Shown one piece after another: positions 36,139 through 44,698 of a stretch of DNA of 64,000 nt (position 1 is the stretch's first letter; every line of letters begins with the position of its first letter). Made by a program: the position numbers and the translations under genes. Source of the DNA: Heliobacterium mobile (GTDB lineage Bacteria; Bacillota; Desulfitobacteriia; Heliobacteriales; Heliobacteriaceae); contig NZ_WNKU01000008.1 in NCBI RefSeq assembly GCF_009720735.1, positions 94,274 through 158,273 on the forward strand. The letters are read 5' to 3'. A model generated the notes under the pieces. It had not been told where the DNA came from, did not search any database, and saw only the letters and a program-made list of their open reading frames with translations.

Positions 36139-36699
36139 TTAAGGTTCCCCACAAAGTGGATATGAGTCCAACTTCTCATAGACAGGCGCTTTCCCCCGCT
36201 CGATGCGGCTATCCATAAGAACTAATTCGGTCACCGTAAAAGGTGCAATCAAAGGAACAGAAATACTCTGCCAGTTCTCCGGTTCTCTCCAGATAACGTC
36301 TCGAGCAAGTGTAACGTGAGGTTCGTAACGTCTCTGTTCAGGTGGGAACCCGACTGCGGTCAACTTCCGTGCAACTTGGCTCTGGAGTTGCCTTAGCCCC
36401 GCCCGCTCCTCCTGCAAACCCAGCCATAAGACTCTCATCGCCTGAAGGGGCCCAAAATGGCCTAGCCTCTGTTCCCAACGCAAGGAAAAAGGTACAGATG
36501 CTTCACCAGCTTCCCTTAATGTGGCTTTGATCGAAGGGAGCTTATCTGGGGTTACCTCGCCGAGAAACTGCAGGGTCAGGTGAAGATTCGATGAGGGCAC
36601 CATACGGGCTTTTTGGACTCTCTTTTCAATCGACTGCTGAATTCGTCCCAGTTCGGTAATCGCTTCGCTAGGAAATAGAATCGCCGTGAAAAGACGCAT
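36139..36699 (-). CDS. thpR: RNA 2',3'-cyclic phosphodiesterase
   Basis: 186 residues from MRLFTAILF at 36699; the frame is open to 36822 but the extra part overlaps the next gene and does not match the family. The two HxT motifs of the 2H family are HLTLQFLG (His40) and HVTLAR (His128). The family opens 2',3'-cyclic phosphate ends of RNA. It follows the ATC-hydrolase-like gene by 22 bases and probably shares its transcript. Confidence 0.9.
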   Translation of the reverse strand: MRLFTAILFPSEAITELGRIQQSIEKRVQKARMVPSSNLHLTLQFLGEVTPDKLPSIKATLREAGEASVPFSLRWEQRLGHFGPLQAMRVLWLGLQEERAGLRQLQSQVARKLTAVGFPPEQRRYEPHVTLARDVIWREPENWQSISVPLIAPFTVTELVLMDSRIERGKAPVYEKLDSYPLCGEP

Positions 36700-36721
36700 G
36701 TAAATCCCTGCCTTCTGTCTC

Positions 36722-37222
36722 CTACGGTTTTTCTTTCCGCCGGCAGCGCATCTCACAAAAATGATCCCCATCAAGAACATTTTTGAGATGGACCAAGTCG
36801 CTATCGGGGTGGAATGCTTCATACTTTACCTGGTCGATGGCACAGTACAAACGACCTAGCTTTTCAAAGCCATGGTCTCGCCATTCAGCGGCAAAGGGAC
36901 AATAGGTTATGCGAATGTGAGTCGGATCTTCCCCTTCCACTGATTCTACATCCCACCCGTACGACGGTAAGTCAGGCACTTTGCCGTAGTTCTGTGGTTC
37001 ATGAGCATGTCCGGCAGCAAGCACTCGTTGTCGCTGCTTCTCCCCTCGCTCGGCGCCGTAGTTTTCGATCGCACGAACAAGGACCTCTTTTCCGCGCTCT
37101 TCTCCTAATTCATCGACAATGGATTGGGCCAAATGACGGTAGAGCGACGCCATCATCATGCCCATCTGACGCACTTGCCCTTTCGCCACCTCTACTGGAA
37201 CAACAGGCGAATCTCCATTCAT
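36722..37222 (-). CDS. L-2-amino-thiazoline-4-carboxylate hydrolase-like protein
   Basis: 166 residues resembling the ATC-hydrolase family, which opens a thiazoline ring to give cysteine derivatives. Marks are the helical N-terminus, YGAERGEKQRQRVLAAGH, ITYCPFAAEW and the end DGDHFCEMRCRR, with Cys residues that the family keeps. The true substrate is not known. It starts one base after the HD gene stop and precedes thpR. Confidence 0.75.
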   Translation of the reverse strand: MNGDSPVVPVEVAKGQVRQMGMMMASLYRHLAQSIVDELGEERGKEVLVRAIENYGAERGEKQRQRVLAAGHAHEPQNYGKVPDLPSYGWDVESVEGEDPTHIRITYCPFAAEWRDHGFEKLGRLYCAIDQVKYEAFHPDSDLVHLKNVLDGDHFCEMRCRRKEKP

Positions 37223-37223
37223 C

Positions 37224-37805
37224 TCACATATCTCCTTTTAAGCCGATCCTATCGGCAACCGCTTGCATCCCTTTGATCGTCTCTCCGATGACGGTCTCCA
37301 GGTCCATACCCAGCATTTGGGCACCCTTTTCGATGACCTCGCGATTCACACCGGCGGCAAAGCTTTTTTGCTTCCACTTCTTTTTCACTGACTTAACTTC
37401 CAAGTCAAGGACACTCTTGTTCGGACGAAGCATCGCCGTGGCAGCGATCAATCCCGTCAGTTCGTCGATCGTATAGAGTACTTTTTCCATTTTCTCAATC
37501 GGTTCAACATCGACACAGATACCCCATCCGTGGCTTTGGACAGCGTGAATATAATCTTCGGGGTAATCGTTTGCCGATAAAATTTCCTTCGCCTTCACAC
37601 AATGCTGCTCAGGGTACATCTCATAATCTATATCGTGCAACAACCCTATGATGGCCCACTTATCTGGCTCGCTTTCGTTGAAAAGCTCTGCAAAATGTCT
37701 CATGACAGCCTCAACAGCATAAGCGTGCTTGATGAGGCTGTCATTTTTATTAAACTCCCGTAGTAACGCATCTGCTTGTGCTTGGGTAGGCCCTATTTTC
37801 TCCAT
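37224..37805 (-). CDS. HD-domain hydrolase
   Basis: 193 residues. The HD metal motif is GLLHDIDYEMYPEQH (about residues 52-66), with an upstream His in the helix HAYAVEAVMRHFAELF and a later Asp in YTIDELTGL. The size fits small predicted phosphohydrolases. Substrate unknown. It leads a three-gene run HD, ATC-hydrolase-like, thpR. Nothing was seen in the 237 bases upstream except the next gene's terminator. Confidence 0.85.
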   Translation of the reverse strand: MEKIGPTQAQADALLREFNKNDSLIKHAYAVEAVMRHFAELFNESEPDKWAIIGLLHDIDYEMYPEQHCVKAKEILSANDYPEDYIHAVQSHGWGICVDVEPIEKMEKVLYTIDELTGLIAATAMLRPNKSVLDLEVKSVKKKWKQKSFAAGVNREVIEKGAQMLGMDLETVIGETIKGMQAVADRIGLKGDM

Positions 37806-37970
37806 ATCGTCGCTTCCTTTCGGTCCTGTGATGATTACTGGTGAAAAAGCATGGGAAAAGTAAACAATACAACTTTATATAGTTAGTACATTATATTATA
37901 CGCCTTTTAATTTAAATCAACCAGACGACAAGGATCCTTATAGCATTGTTTGTCAACCGGATAAAAAACA

Positions 37971-37996
37971 GAACCCCGCCAATCGGCGAGGTTTTA
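37971..37996 (-). terminator. Terminator of the 38043 gene
   Basis: AACCTCGCC/GGCGGGGTT stem with loop GATT, minus-strand tail CTGTTTTTTATCC. Confidence 0.75.
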
Positions 37997-38042
37997 CATA
38001 TGTCTCTATTCTCAGGTGGTTCATTGGTAGTTCAAAGGCAGT

Positions 38043-38228
38043 TCAGTTAGAAAAGAAGCTGACCTCGGCTTCGATAACAAACTGTTTTTTCCCGAATGAT
38101 TCGATCCGGTTGATAATGACTTGAACTGCACCTTCGTTCCTTTGTTCGTCCAGAAACTCCTTTACGCCATCTTTTAGCTTTTCACTGCCTTCCAGTTGGA
38201 GTTCATAGACGACAACTCGTGTTTTCAT
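38043..38228 (-). CDS. Small protein of unknown function
   Basis: 61 residues: beta-alpha-beta by eye (TRVVVYELQLEG, a charged helix KLKDGVKEFLDEQRN, then VQVIINRIESF and QFVIEAEVSFF). No family recognised. GGAGGCGGAGAAA precedes the ATG and a terminator follows the stop, so it is most likely a real single-gene unit. Confidence 0.65.
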   Translation of the reverse strand: MKTRVVVYELQLEGSEKLKDGVKEFLDEQRNEGAVQVIINRIESFGKKQFVIEAEVSFFSN

Positions 38229-38337
38229 TTTCTCCGCCTCCCCCCACCCTTCTACATTTATTATACGATGAAAAATGTCTAAAAAATTAATACTTTCCTT
38301 GAGTAATCAAATAATTTACCGAACAAGAGAAAAAAGA

Positions 38338-38363
38338 AAGCACCCCCAAAAATAGGGGTACTT
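38338..38363 (-). terminator. Terminator of the 38404 gene
   Basis: AGTACCCC/GGGGGTGCT stem, minus-strand tail TTCTTTTTTCTC. Confidence 0.75.
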
Positions 38364-38403
38364 ATCTAACGCACTGTATCTCTCTGTATGGCTATGTTCG
38401 TTC

Positions 38404-38793
38404 CTACACCGCTTTGCTGAAATCAGCCAATACGCTCTGTTTCTCTTCCTGGGACAAATCATCAGTAGTCTTTTTTTGCTTACAAAGCAAATCTACGGCA
38501 TCTAACTCGCCGTCACAGGAACAAGAACCTTGTCCCATATGGGGTGTACGATTGGCGAGTTCAGCTAACTTGGCATCATTGAAGCGATCTGTAGTGCTTA
38601 GATATCCCGTAATTCGCCGAACCCGGGTAATCGGATTTTGACCTAAAACTTGCAGGCATAGTTCTCCCTTTTCTTGAAAAACCCGAACAGCTTGAGGTTC
38701 ATGGACGTTCTCTTCACTAGCAATTTCTCTCGCTTGAGCGAGGATGCTATCCTGTTGTTCATCAGTAAACAATAGATCAGTTATGATTCGCAT
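38404..38793 (-). CDS. Small protein resembling the C-terminal part of anaerobic NTP reductase (NrdD)
   Basis: 129 residues. The segment ITRVRRITGYLSTTDRFNDAKLAELANRTPH resembles the RRVTGYL..FN..K..E...R..H end of NrdD, but the protein has no glycyl-radical loop and no catalytic barrel. Two Cys near GSCSCDG and one in LCKQ remain. It could be a stand-alone homologue of the NrdD tail with a regulatory or metal role; a decayed remnant is less likely as the frame is intact and has a terminator. Confidence 0.6.
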   Translation of the reverse strand: MRIITDLLFTDEQQDSILAQAREIASEENVHEPQAVRVFQEKGELCLQVLGQNPITRVRRITGYLSTTDRFNDAKLAELANRTPHMGQGSCSCDGELDAVDLLCKQKKTTDDLSQEEKQSVLADFSKAV

Positions 38794-38941
38794 AGCTCAC
38801 GACCAACCTTTCATCGATTCTTATAAGTATTCTCGTCTATGATGATAAAACAGTTGCTCCCGATAATCAATATCTGATAGTAATTACTACTATTAAATTT
38901 TACAGTGTTCTTGGGGCATACTAGGCGTGGAGGTGAGCACA

Positions 38942-39061
38942 ATGGGTAAAGGTAAGGACAGCAAGAAATCTCAAACCCAGGGGACCGAAAACCCGCAGAC
39001 AAAAGTTCAAAGCCCCGGCGAACCGGAAGTTCGCAATCATCCGCAGAACCAAGATCGCTAA
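38942..39061 (+). CDS. Small basic, Gln/Asn/Pro-rich protein
   Basis: 39 residues (MGKGKDSKKSQTQGTENPQT and a similar tail), low complexity, no hydrophobic stretch. It recalls short spore or stress proteins in composition only. GGAGGTG lies six bases before the ATG and a clean terminator follows within 30 bases, so expression is likely. Confidence 0.6.
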   Translation: MGKGKDSKKSQTQGTENPQTKVQSPGEPEVRNHPQNQDR

Positions 39062-39065
39062 AAAA

Positions 39066-39096
39066 AGGTCCACTCCGCAAGGGGTGGATTTTTTCA
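39066..39096 (+). terminator. Terminator after the 39-residue gene
   Basis: TCCACTCC/GGGGTGGA stem with loop GCAA, then TTTTTT. Confidence 0.85.
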
Positions 39097-39106
39097 TCGA
39101 AAATCC

Positions 39107-39205
39107 TTACATGTCCGTTCCTTTAACGATCTCCCGGTAGGTGGTGTAAAACACGACGAGTAAGGTAAACCACAGGATGCTTCCTTTACCATTCATCTGG
39201 TTCAT
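39107..39205 (-). CDS. 32-residue single-span membrane peptide
   Basis: MNQMNGKGSILWFTLLVVFY followed by TTYREIVKGTDM: one membrane helix with a short charged tail. AGGAGGG lies upstream; the second Met (39196) has the better spacing. No family recognised. Convergent with the 38942 gene. Confidence 0.5.
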   Translation of the reverse strand: MNQMNGKGSILWFTLLVVFYTTYREIVKGTDM

Positions 39206-39287
39206 CCCTCCTATCCCGTTTCCCTGATTTATGATATGTTCTCATCAAGGGTTTTTCCCAGAACCAGTATTAAGGAGAGATCATCCC

Positions 39288-39500
39288 ATGTTCGGATTCG
39301 GCGTGATGAACAAGACCGTAAAGGAATTGCGTAAAAACCGTTGCTTGACAGCAAAGGAACTGGCCCAACGACTAAAAGTGGACACGATCGAAATCCTCCG
39401 GATCGAAGAGGTCAAACTAAAAGATGTTCCAGAGCCATTAAAATCAAAAATCACCCCGATCCTGCGGGGTGATGAAACAGATAAAATACTCTGGTTGTAA
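39288..39500 (+). CDS. Small helix-turn-helix protein (XRE-like)
   Basis: 70 residues from the ATG at 39288 with AAGGAG ten bases upstream. TVKELRKNRCLTAKELAQRLKVDTIEILRIEEVKL fits an XRE-type helix-turn-helix; the rest is a short tail. The DNA target is unknown. A hairpin (ATCACCCCG/CGGGGTGAT) lies inside the 3' coding part. It may be a small regulator of its own or neighbouring genes (inference). Confidence 0.65.
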   Translation: MFGFGVMNKTVKELRKNRCLTAKELAQRLKVDTIEILRIEEVKLKDVPEPLKSKITPILRGDETDKILWL

Positions 39501-39510
39501 ATCGTATACC

Positions 39511-39630
39511 CTATTGGAATCGGTCATTGATCATATTCCTACACTGATTGCTCCCTTCACGGTATCCGAGAAAATAAAAAAATCCACAACAAAGAGTGAT
39601 TAGACTGCACGCACCAATTGTCAATAACAT
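39511..39630 (-). CDS. 39-residue single-span membrane peptide
   Basis: MLLTIGACSLITLCCGFFYF then LGYREGSNQCRNMINDRFQ: a membrane helix and a polar tail with Cys. GGAGG lies about nine bases before the ATG. It converges on the small HTH gene. No family recognised. The remaining 39631-39814 shows no feature. Confidence 0.5.
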   Translation of the reverse strand: MLLTIGACSLITLCCGFFYFLGYREGSNQCRNMINDRFQ

Positions 39631-39814
39631 CAAGTCTGCCTCCTTCTGTCTCTGCCTTTTTATGTCATATATCTCTAATACAGTTATACCACGAATCTCC
39701 TTGGCGAATGTTATGTAACGATTATTTTTTTAGTAGAACTCTTTACGTTTATGGTGCTTCGTAAATCTTCGGGAAAAATCTCCTCTCGACAACAATTCAA
39801 CCTGGGATAAAGGA

Positions 39815-39847
39815 AGCCCCAGCTATGGACTCCACACAGCTGGGGCT
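39815..39847 (-). terminator. Terminator of the phosphorylase gene
   Basis: AGCCCCAGCT and its exact complement around a 13-base loop; minus-strand tail TCCTTTATCC is only partly T-rich. Confidence 0.7.
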
Positions 39848-39893
39848 ATTCATAAAGCGTGAGCACTTTTTTTGCACATTTTATTTTTTCCGG

Positions 39894-40748
39894 TTACTCT
39901 CCAGTCCGCTCTCGCAAAAGCGTCGTTTTGCGCAGTTCAGCACATCCGCATTCTCCCACTGCCGGCGGCTTTTCCGGAAGTGCTGCTAAGGCCATGAGCA
40001 GTCGCCGTCCTGCCAAAGCTGATTCTTCGAAGAAGATATCTTTCAGCTCCTGGTGGGACCAGTCTGTAATGATGCCTTCGGCGTAATTGACAACCAGTTC
40101 TAAGCGGGCATAGCAAGCTCCGATTTCTCGGGCTAAGTAGACTTCCGGCGCCACACTCTGCCCGATCACATCGCCTCCGGCCATGCGGTAATACTGCACT
40201 TCTGCAGGGCTCTCAAAGTGGCGTCCATCCGTAACGACATACTTTGACCGATCAAAAACCCGCCCTTGACCAGGTAATTCTTCCGATGCCTTCAAAAAAG
40301 CGCGCCGCAGCTCCGGACAAAAAGGTTGGCGCATGATAAGCAGATAACCTGTTCCCAAATCCACATCTTTGCGCATGGAAAAGTCCAAATAGTCATGAGG
40401 GATGACTAAATCGCGGGGCCGAAGCAATTCGTTGATCGCCCCCACGCCGCCTTCAGAAAGGACTTTTTTTACGCCCGCTTGTTGAAAGACCCAGAAGATT
40501 TGCCGAGACGCATCAGCTCTCTTAACGCCAGGCCGCCAACCGTGCATCACACAAGTTAAGGTTCGACGGCCATTTAAATCAAAGAGAACAAATGCAGGAC
40601 TGGGACCAAAAGGAGTTTCCCAACCGGGATAAGTTTCAAGCACCGTCACACCGGGGAAATCGATAGCTTCCGGAAAACGCAATGAGTTCGTGCTGGAACC
40701 GCCGATGATGGCGAAATCGGCAGACGGTATGTTGTTCGGTGCGTACAA
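39894..40748 (-). CDS. mtnP: MTA/purine nucleoside phosphorylase family protein
   Basis: 284 residues from a TTG at 40748 that has GGAGG ten bases upstream; the frame reaches 40775. The fold cleaves 5'-methylthioadenosine or a purine nucleoside with phosphate. ADFAIIGGSS is the phosphate loop, and VVTDGRHFESPAEVQYYRMAGGDVIGQSVAPEVYLARE matches the family signature (usually GPRFET). VLSEGGVGAINELLRPRDLVIPHDYLDF also fits. The substrate-loop differences mean MTA specificity is not certain. Confidence 0.82.
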   Translation of the reverse strand: MYAPNNIPSADFAIIGGSSTNSLRFPEAIDFPGVTVLETYPGWETPFGPSPAFVLFDLNGRRTLTCVMHGWRPGVKRADASRQIFWVFQQAGVKKVLSEGGVGAINELLRPRDLVIPHDYLDFSMRKDVDLGTGYLLIMRQPFCPELRRAFLKASEELPGQGRVFDRSKYVVTDGRHFESPAEVQYYRMAGGDVIGQSVAPEVYLAREIGACYARLELVVNYAEGIITDWSHQELKDIFFEESALAGRRLLMALAALPEKPPAVGECGCAELRKTTLLRERTGE

Positions 40749-40836
40749 AAATGATCGACCTCCACAGTCATTCAATAGATAATTGAAGCAGCGTCAATCC
40801 CTGTTTCATCGGCTTCATATCAGCAGAATTATGGCA

Positions 40837-41931
40837 CTAATCGCCGAAAGATATGCCCACCGATTTGGCCGCTTTGACAATCTGCCCATCAGGATTGACC
40901 TGTTTGGCCGTACCTACCGCCTCTTGTAAAGGAACGGCTAGGATCTTCGGAGTCCGCAGGGCCACCATGTGGCCAAATTTCCCCTCCATCACCGCATCTA
41001 CCGCCGCTGAACCATAGCGAGTGCTTAGAATGCGGTCTTGCGCCGTCGGCGAACCGCCCCGCTGTACGTGACCTAAAACAGTGACCCGCGTTTCCATTCC
41101 GGTGCACATTTCCAGCTTTTGTCCGATCGACTGACCGATGCCGCCGAGGCGGACCGGATCGTGACTCTGGGCGACCATTTTCTGTACGACCATTTCGCCG
41201 CCCATCTCTTTGGCTCCTTCGGCGATGACGACGATGGAGAACTTGCGTCCCTTTTCAGCTCGAGCACGAATATGGTCACAAACCTTGGCTAAATCAAAGG
41301 GTATTTCCGGAATCAGGATCACGTCAGCCCCGCCAGCCACCCCGGAATAAAGGGCGATCCAGCCGGCATAACGGCCCATGACCTCCAAAATCATGATCCG
41401 GTGGTGTGATTCAGCCGTCGTATGGAGCCGGTCTAAGGCTTCTGTAGCCGTAGTAACGGCCGAGTCAAAGCCGAAGGTCACATCCGTGGCGGACAAGTCG
41501 TTATCGATAGTTTTCGGCACCCCGACGACAGGGATTCCCTTTTTATGAAACTCTAAACCGATAGAAAGACTTCCGTCACCGCCGATGACGACCAACCCAT
41601 CGATCCCCCGGCGGCGCAGGTTCTCAATACACTGTTCCGAGCGATCCTCAAAAGTAAGCTGTCCCTCTTTTTCGACGGCATAGCGAAATGGATTGTCCCG
41701 GTTCGTCGTGCCCAGGATCGTTCCACCGCGGTGAAGGATCCCGGCGACCTTTTCTTCAGTCATCGGTTCCATAATGTCATTGACCAGGCCATAAAATCCA
41801 TCGATAATTCCGATGACCTCCAAGTTGTAACGACGAATGGCCGTCTTCACGACGGCACGAATGACGGCGTTCAATCCCGGACAGTCGCCGCCTCCTGTTA
41901 ACACTCCGATCCGCTTGATCTGTCCCTCCAT
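40837..41931 (-). CDS. 6-phosphofructokinase, mixed-type (second copy)
   Basis: 364 residues, longer than the pfkA at 12037. The start GGGDCPGLNAVIRAV and PKTIDNDLSATD mark the non-allosteric group III. At the donor site it has GGDGS (Gly, ATP type) together with PKTIDND (Lys), a combination known from ATP-using enzymes related to PPi-PFKs. ATP is the likelier phosphate donor, but this needs assay. It is 38 bases after trmL on the same strand. Confidence 0.9.
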   Translation of the reverse strand: MEGQIKRIGVLTGGGDCPGLNAVIRAVVKTAIRRYNLEVIGIIDGFYGLVNDIMEPMTEEKVAGILHRGGTILGTTNRDNPFRYAVEKEGQLTFEDRSEQCIENLRRRGIDGLVVIGGDGSLSIGLEFHKKGIPVVGVPKTIDNDLSATDVTFGFDSAVTTATEALDRLHTTAESHHRIMILEVMGRYAGWIALYSGVAGGADVILIPEIPFDLAKVCDHIRARAEKGRKFSIVVIAEGAKEMGGEMVVQKMVAQSHDPVRLGGIGQSIGQKLEMCTGMETRVTVLGHVQRGGSPTAQDRILSTRYGSAAVDAVMEGKFGHMVALRTPKILAVPLQEAVGTAKQVNPDGQIVKAAKSVGISFGD

Positions 41932-41968
41932 CTCTTCGTCCTCCTTCTACATTAAAACTCCTTGAAGA

Positions 41969-42430
41969 TCAGACCAGATCGGTAAACCCCGTTTGTCGCA
42001 GCCCCTCGAATAGGACAACCGATACGGCGTTGGACAAATTGAGCGATCGAGCATCGCCGACCAAAGGGATGCGAACCACCTGTTCTGGATGAGCCTCCAA
42101 AATCGCTGGCGGCAGGCCTTTCGTTTCTTTGCCGAAGACAAAGAAATCTCCAGGCTGGTAGGCGACATCACTATAGCGTTTATGACCTTTCGTGCTCAAT
42201 AAGTACAAATTTGCTTCCGGATAGGCCTTTCGAAAAGCTTCCCAGTTGTCATGGTAGTGGATCTCAACGAGGTGCCAATAATCAAGACCAGCCCGTTTCA
42301 GTTGTTTGTCGTCCACAGAAAAGCCGAGCGGTTTGATCAGATGGAGCACACAACCGGTGCCGGCACAGAGACGGGCTACATTTCCCGTATTCGGTGGAAT
42401 TTCTGGCTCAACAAGTACAATATGAAACAT
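41969..42430 (-). CDS. trmL: tRNA (cytidine(34)-2'-O)-methyltransferase
   Basis: 153 residues from MFHIVLVEPEIPPNTGNVAR at 42430; the longer frame to 42541 does not fit the family. A SPOUT methyltransferase that modifies the wobble base of tRNA-Leu. The knot motifs FVFGKETKGLPPAIL, VRIPLVGDARSLNLSNAVSVVLFE are present. It precedes the second PFK gene and is divergent from aconitase. Confidence 0.93.
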   Translation of the reverse strand: MFHIVLVEPEIPPNTGNVARLCAGTGCVLHLIKPLGFSVDDKQLKRAGLDYWHLVEIHYHDNWEAFRKAYPEANLYLLSTKGHKRYSDVAYQPGDFFVFGKETKGLPPAILEAHPEQVVRIPLVGDARSLNLSNAVSVVLFEGLRQTGFTDLV

Positions 42431-42668
42431 GATGCATACACTCCATATCGAGCCTGAGCATGGTGATCGCTGCAGACCGTTTTTCAATTCGCAAAAAAGT
42501 TTGGGAAACGTATCCGGTTGTTTGTTCTCTTTGGCAACCATAAAATCCTGCTAATTTTTCTGCACTTCACTGTGTGCAGTATACTTCTCGACAGTGTCAT
42601 CATTTAAATTGACGCCCTCTGGAATATTTGTTACATTGAACAAGTGATTAACCATAGGAGGGGAAACT

Positions 42669-44594
42669 GTGGGCAAAAACCTTGTACAAAAGATCTTGGG
42701 AGCACACCTGTTAGAAGGTGAGTTGGTTCCCGGTAAGGAAATCGCGATTCGCATCGATCAGACATTGACGCAAGATGCAACGGGGACCATGGCTTATCTT
42801 CAATTCGAAGCCATGGGCGTACCTAAAGTAAAAACCGAGCTATCCGTCTCGTACGTTGATCATAACACTCTACAAAGCGGTTTTGAGAACGCTGACGACC
42901 ATCGCTTCCTGCAAACGGTCGCCGCCAAGCACGGCATCCACTTCTCTCGTCCCGGCAACGGCATCTGTCACCAAGTCCACCTGGAGCGCTTCGGCGTACC
43001 TGGGAAGACGATGCTTGGTTCCGACTCTCATACCCCGACGGGCGGCGGTATCGGCATGATCGCTATCGGTGCTGGCGGACTTGATGTAGCCGTAGCTATG
43101 GGCGGCGGTCCCTTCTACTTAACCTGCCCGAAAGTTGTCGGAGTCAACCTGCTTGGACAACTCTCCCCCTGGGTATCGGCGAAGGATGTCATTCTCGAAG
43201 TGCTGCGCCAATTGACCGTCAAAGGCGGCGTCGGCAAAATCGTCGAATACTGCGGCCCTGGCGTAGCAACCTTATCCGTTCCCGAACGGGCGACCATTAC
43301 GAACATGGGGGCCGAACTCGGTGCGACAACATCCATCTTCCCGTCCGACGAAGTCACCCTGGCTTTCCTGAAAGCCCAAGGCCGCGAACAAGTCTGGAGC
43401 AAACTAAAGCCCGACGAAGATGCCACCTACGAAGAAATGATCACTGTTGACCTTTCCTCCCTGGAACCGATGGTCGCCTGCCCCCACTCCCCCGATGCCG
43501 TCAAAACTGTCCGTGAAGTGGGTTCCATCAAAGTGGATCAGGTCCTGATCGGTTCCTGTACCAACTCTTCCTACGCTGACCTGATGAAGGTGGCAGGCAT
43601 CCTCAAAGGGAAGACCGTTCACCCGACAGTCAGCTTAGGGATCGCTCCCGGCAGCCGGCAAGTCTTTGAAATGCTTGCCCGTAACGGCGCCCTGGCCGAC
43701 CTGATCGCTGCAGGAGCACGGATCCTTGAATCGGCTTGCGGCCCCTGTATCGGCATGGGTCAGTCACCGAACTCCGGCGCTGTTTCGATCCGGACCTTCA
43801 ACCGGAACTTTGAAGGCCGCAGCGGTACTGCCGATGCCAAGGTATACCTGTCCAGTCCGGAAATCGCTGCCGCTGCCGCATTGACCGGTTTACTCACCGA
43901 TCCTCGTGAACTGGGCGAAGCGATCGATGTCGTCATGCCGGAAGAATTCCTCATCGATGATCGGATGGTTCTGGCTCCTGCCGAAGATCCTTCGACGGTG
44001 GAAGTTCTCCGTGGACCGAACATCAAGGCGCTGCCGATCAATCAGCCTCTGCCCGAGAGCCTCAAGGCGGAAGTCATCCTCAAAGTGGGAGATAACATCA
44101 CCACCGACCACATCATGCCTGCAGGCGCGAAGATCCTCCCCCTGCGTTCCAATATCCCCGCCATCAGCCAGCACGTCTTCGCCGGTGTCGACAGCACCTT
44201 TGCCGACCGGGCGAAAGCAGCCGGATGCGGGATCATCGTCGGCGGACAAAACTACGGTCAAGGCTCGTCTCGGGAACATGCCGCCCTTGCGCCTATGTAT
44301 TTAGGCATCAAAGCTGTCATCACCCAGTCTTTTGCCCGTATTCACCGGGCCAACCTGGTCAACTTCGGTATTCTGCCTCTCACCTTCGCTAGTGAAGCCG
44401 ATGCCGCCAAGGTAAGCCAAGGAGACATCCTCGAGATCGCCGATTTGTCGGCCAAACTGGGCAACAGCGAGACCTTGGAAGTGCGCAATGTGACGACTGG
44501 GGAAGCCTTTTGGGTACGACCTGACCTTACGGCACGTCAAGTGGCGATCATCAAAGCAGGAGGCCTGCTGAACTATACCCGTTTACAAGGCTAA
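42669..44594 (+). CDS. acnA: Aconitate hydratase (mitochondrial-type, ~640 residues)
   Basis: 641 residues from a GTG start preceded by AGGAGGGG. Interconverts citrate and isocitrate through a 4Fe-4S cluster. Cluster Cys are in IGSCTNSSYADL and ESACGPCIGMGQSP; LGSDSHTPTGGGIG and the C-terminal swivel GGQNYGQGSSREHAA are conserved. This is the short clostridial form, related to homoaconitase and IPM isomerase, so a side role is possible. It stands alone and ends in a strong terminator. Confidence 0.92.
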   Translation: MGKNLVQKILGAHLLEGELVPGKEIAIRIDQTLTQDATGTMAYLQFEAMGVPKVKTELSVSYVDHNTLQSGFENADDHRFLQTVAAKHGIHFSRPGNGICHQVHLERFGVPGKTMLGSDSHTPTGGGIGMIAIGAGGLDVAVAMGGGPFYLTCPKVVGVNLLGQLSPWVSAKDVILEVLRQLTVKGGVGKIVEYCGPGVATLSVPERATITNMGAELGATTSIFPSDEVTLAFLKAQGREQVWSKLKPDEDATYEEMITVDLSSLEPMVACPHSPDAVKTVREVGSIKVDQVLIGSCTNSSYADLMKVAGILKGKTVHPTVSLGIAPGSRQVFEMLARNGALADLIAAGARILESACGPCIGMGQSPNSGAVSIRTFNRNFEGRSGTADAKVYLSSPEIAAAAALTGLLTDPRELGEAIDVVMPEEFLIDDRMVLAPAEDPSTVEVLRGPNIKALPINQPLPESLKAEVILKVGDNITTDHIMPAGAKILPLRSNIPAISQHVFAGVDSTFADRAKAAGCGIIVGGQNYGQGSSREHAALAPMYLGIKAVITQSFARIHRANLVNFGILPLTFASEADAAKVSQGDILEIADLSAKLGNSETLEVRNVTTGEAFWVRPDLTARQVAIIKAGGLLNYTRLQG

Positions 44595-44647
44595 TTCTAT
44601 CTTCAGAACTCGATAGAATGATTTGAGCACCCTTGATATAAAGTAAA

Positions 44648-44698
44648 ATAAAACACACCCCTGTTGATGCCGTGACGGCCCGGGGGTGTGTTTTTATT
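44648..44698. terminator. Bidirectional terminator between aconitase and the chemoreceptor
   Basis: AAAACACACCCC and its complement with a GC-rich loop; TTTTTATTTT follows on the plus strand and an A/T run flanks the other side. Confidence 0.85.
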
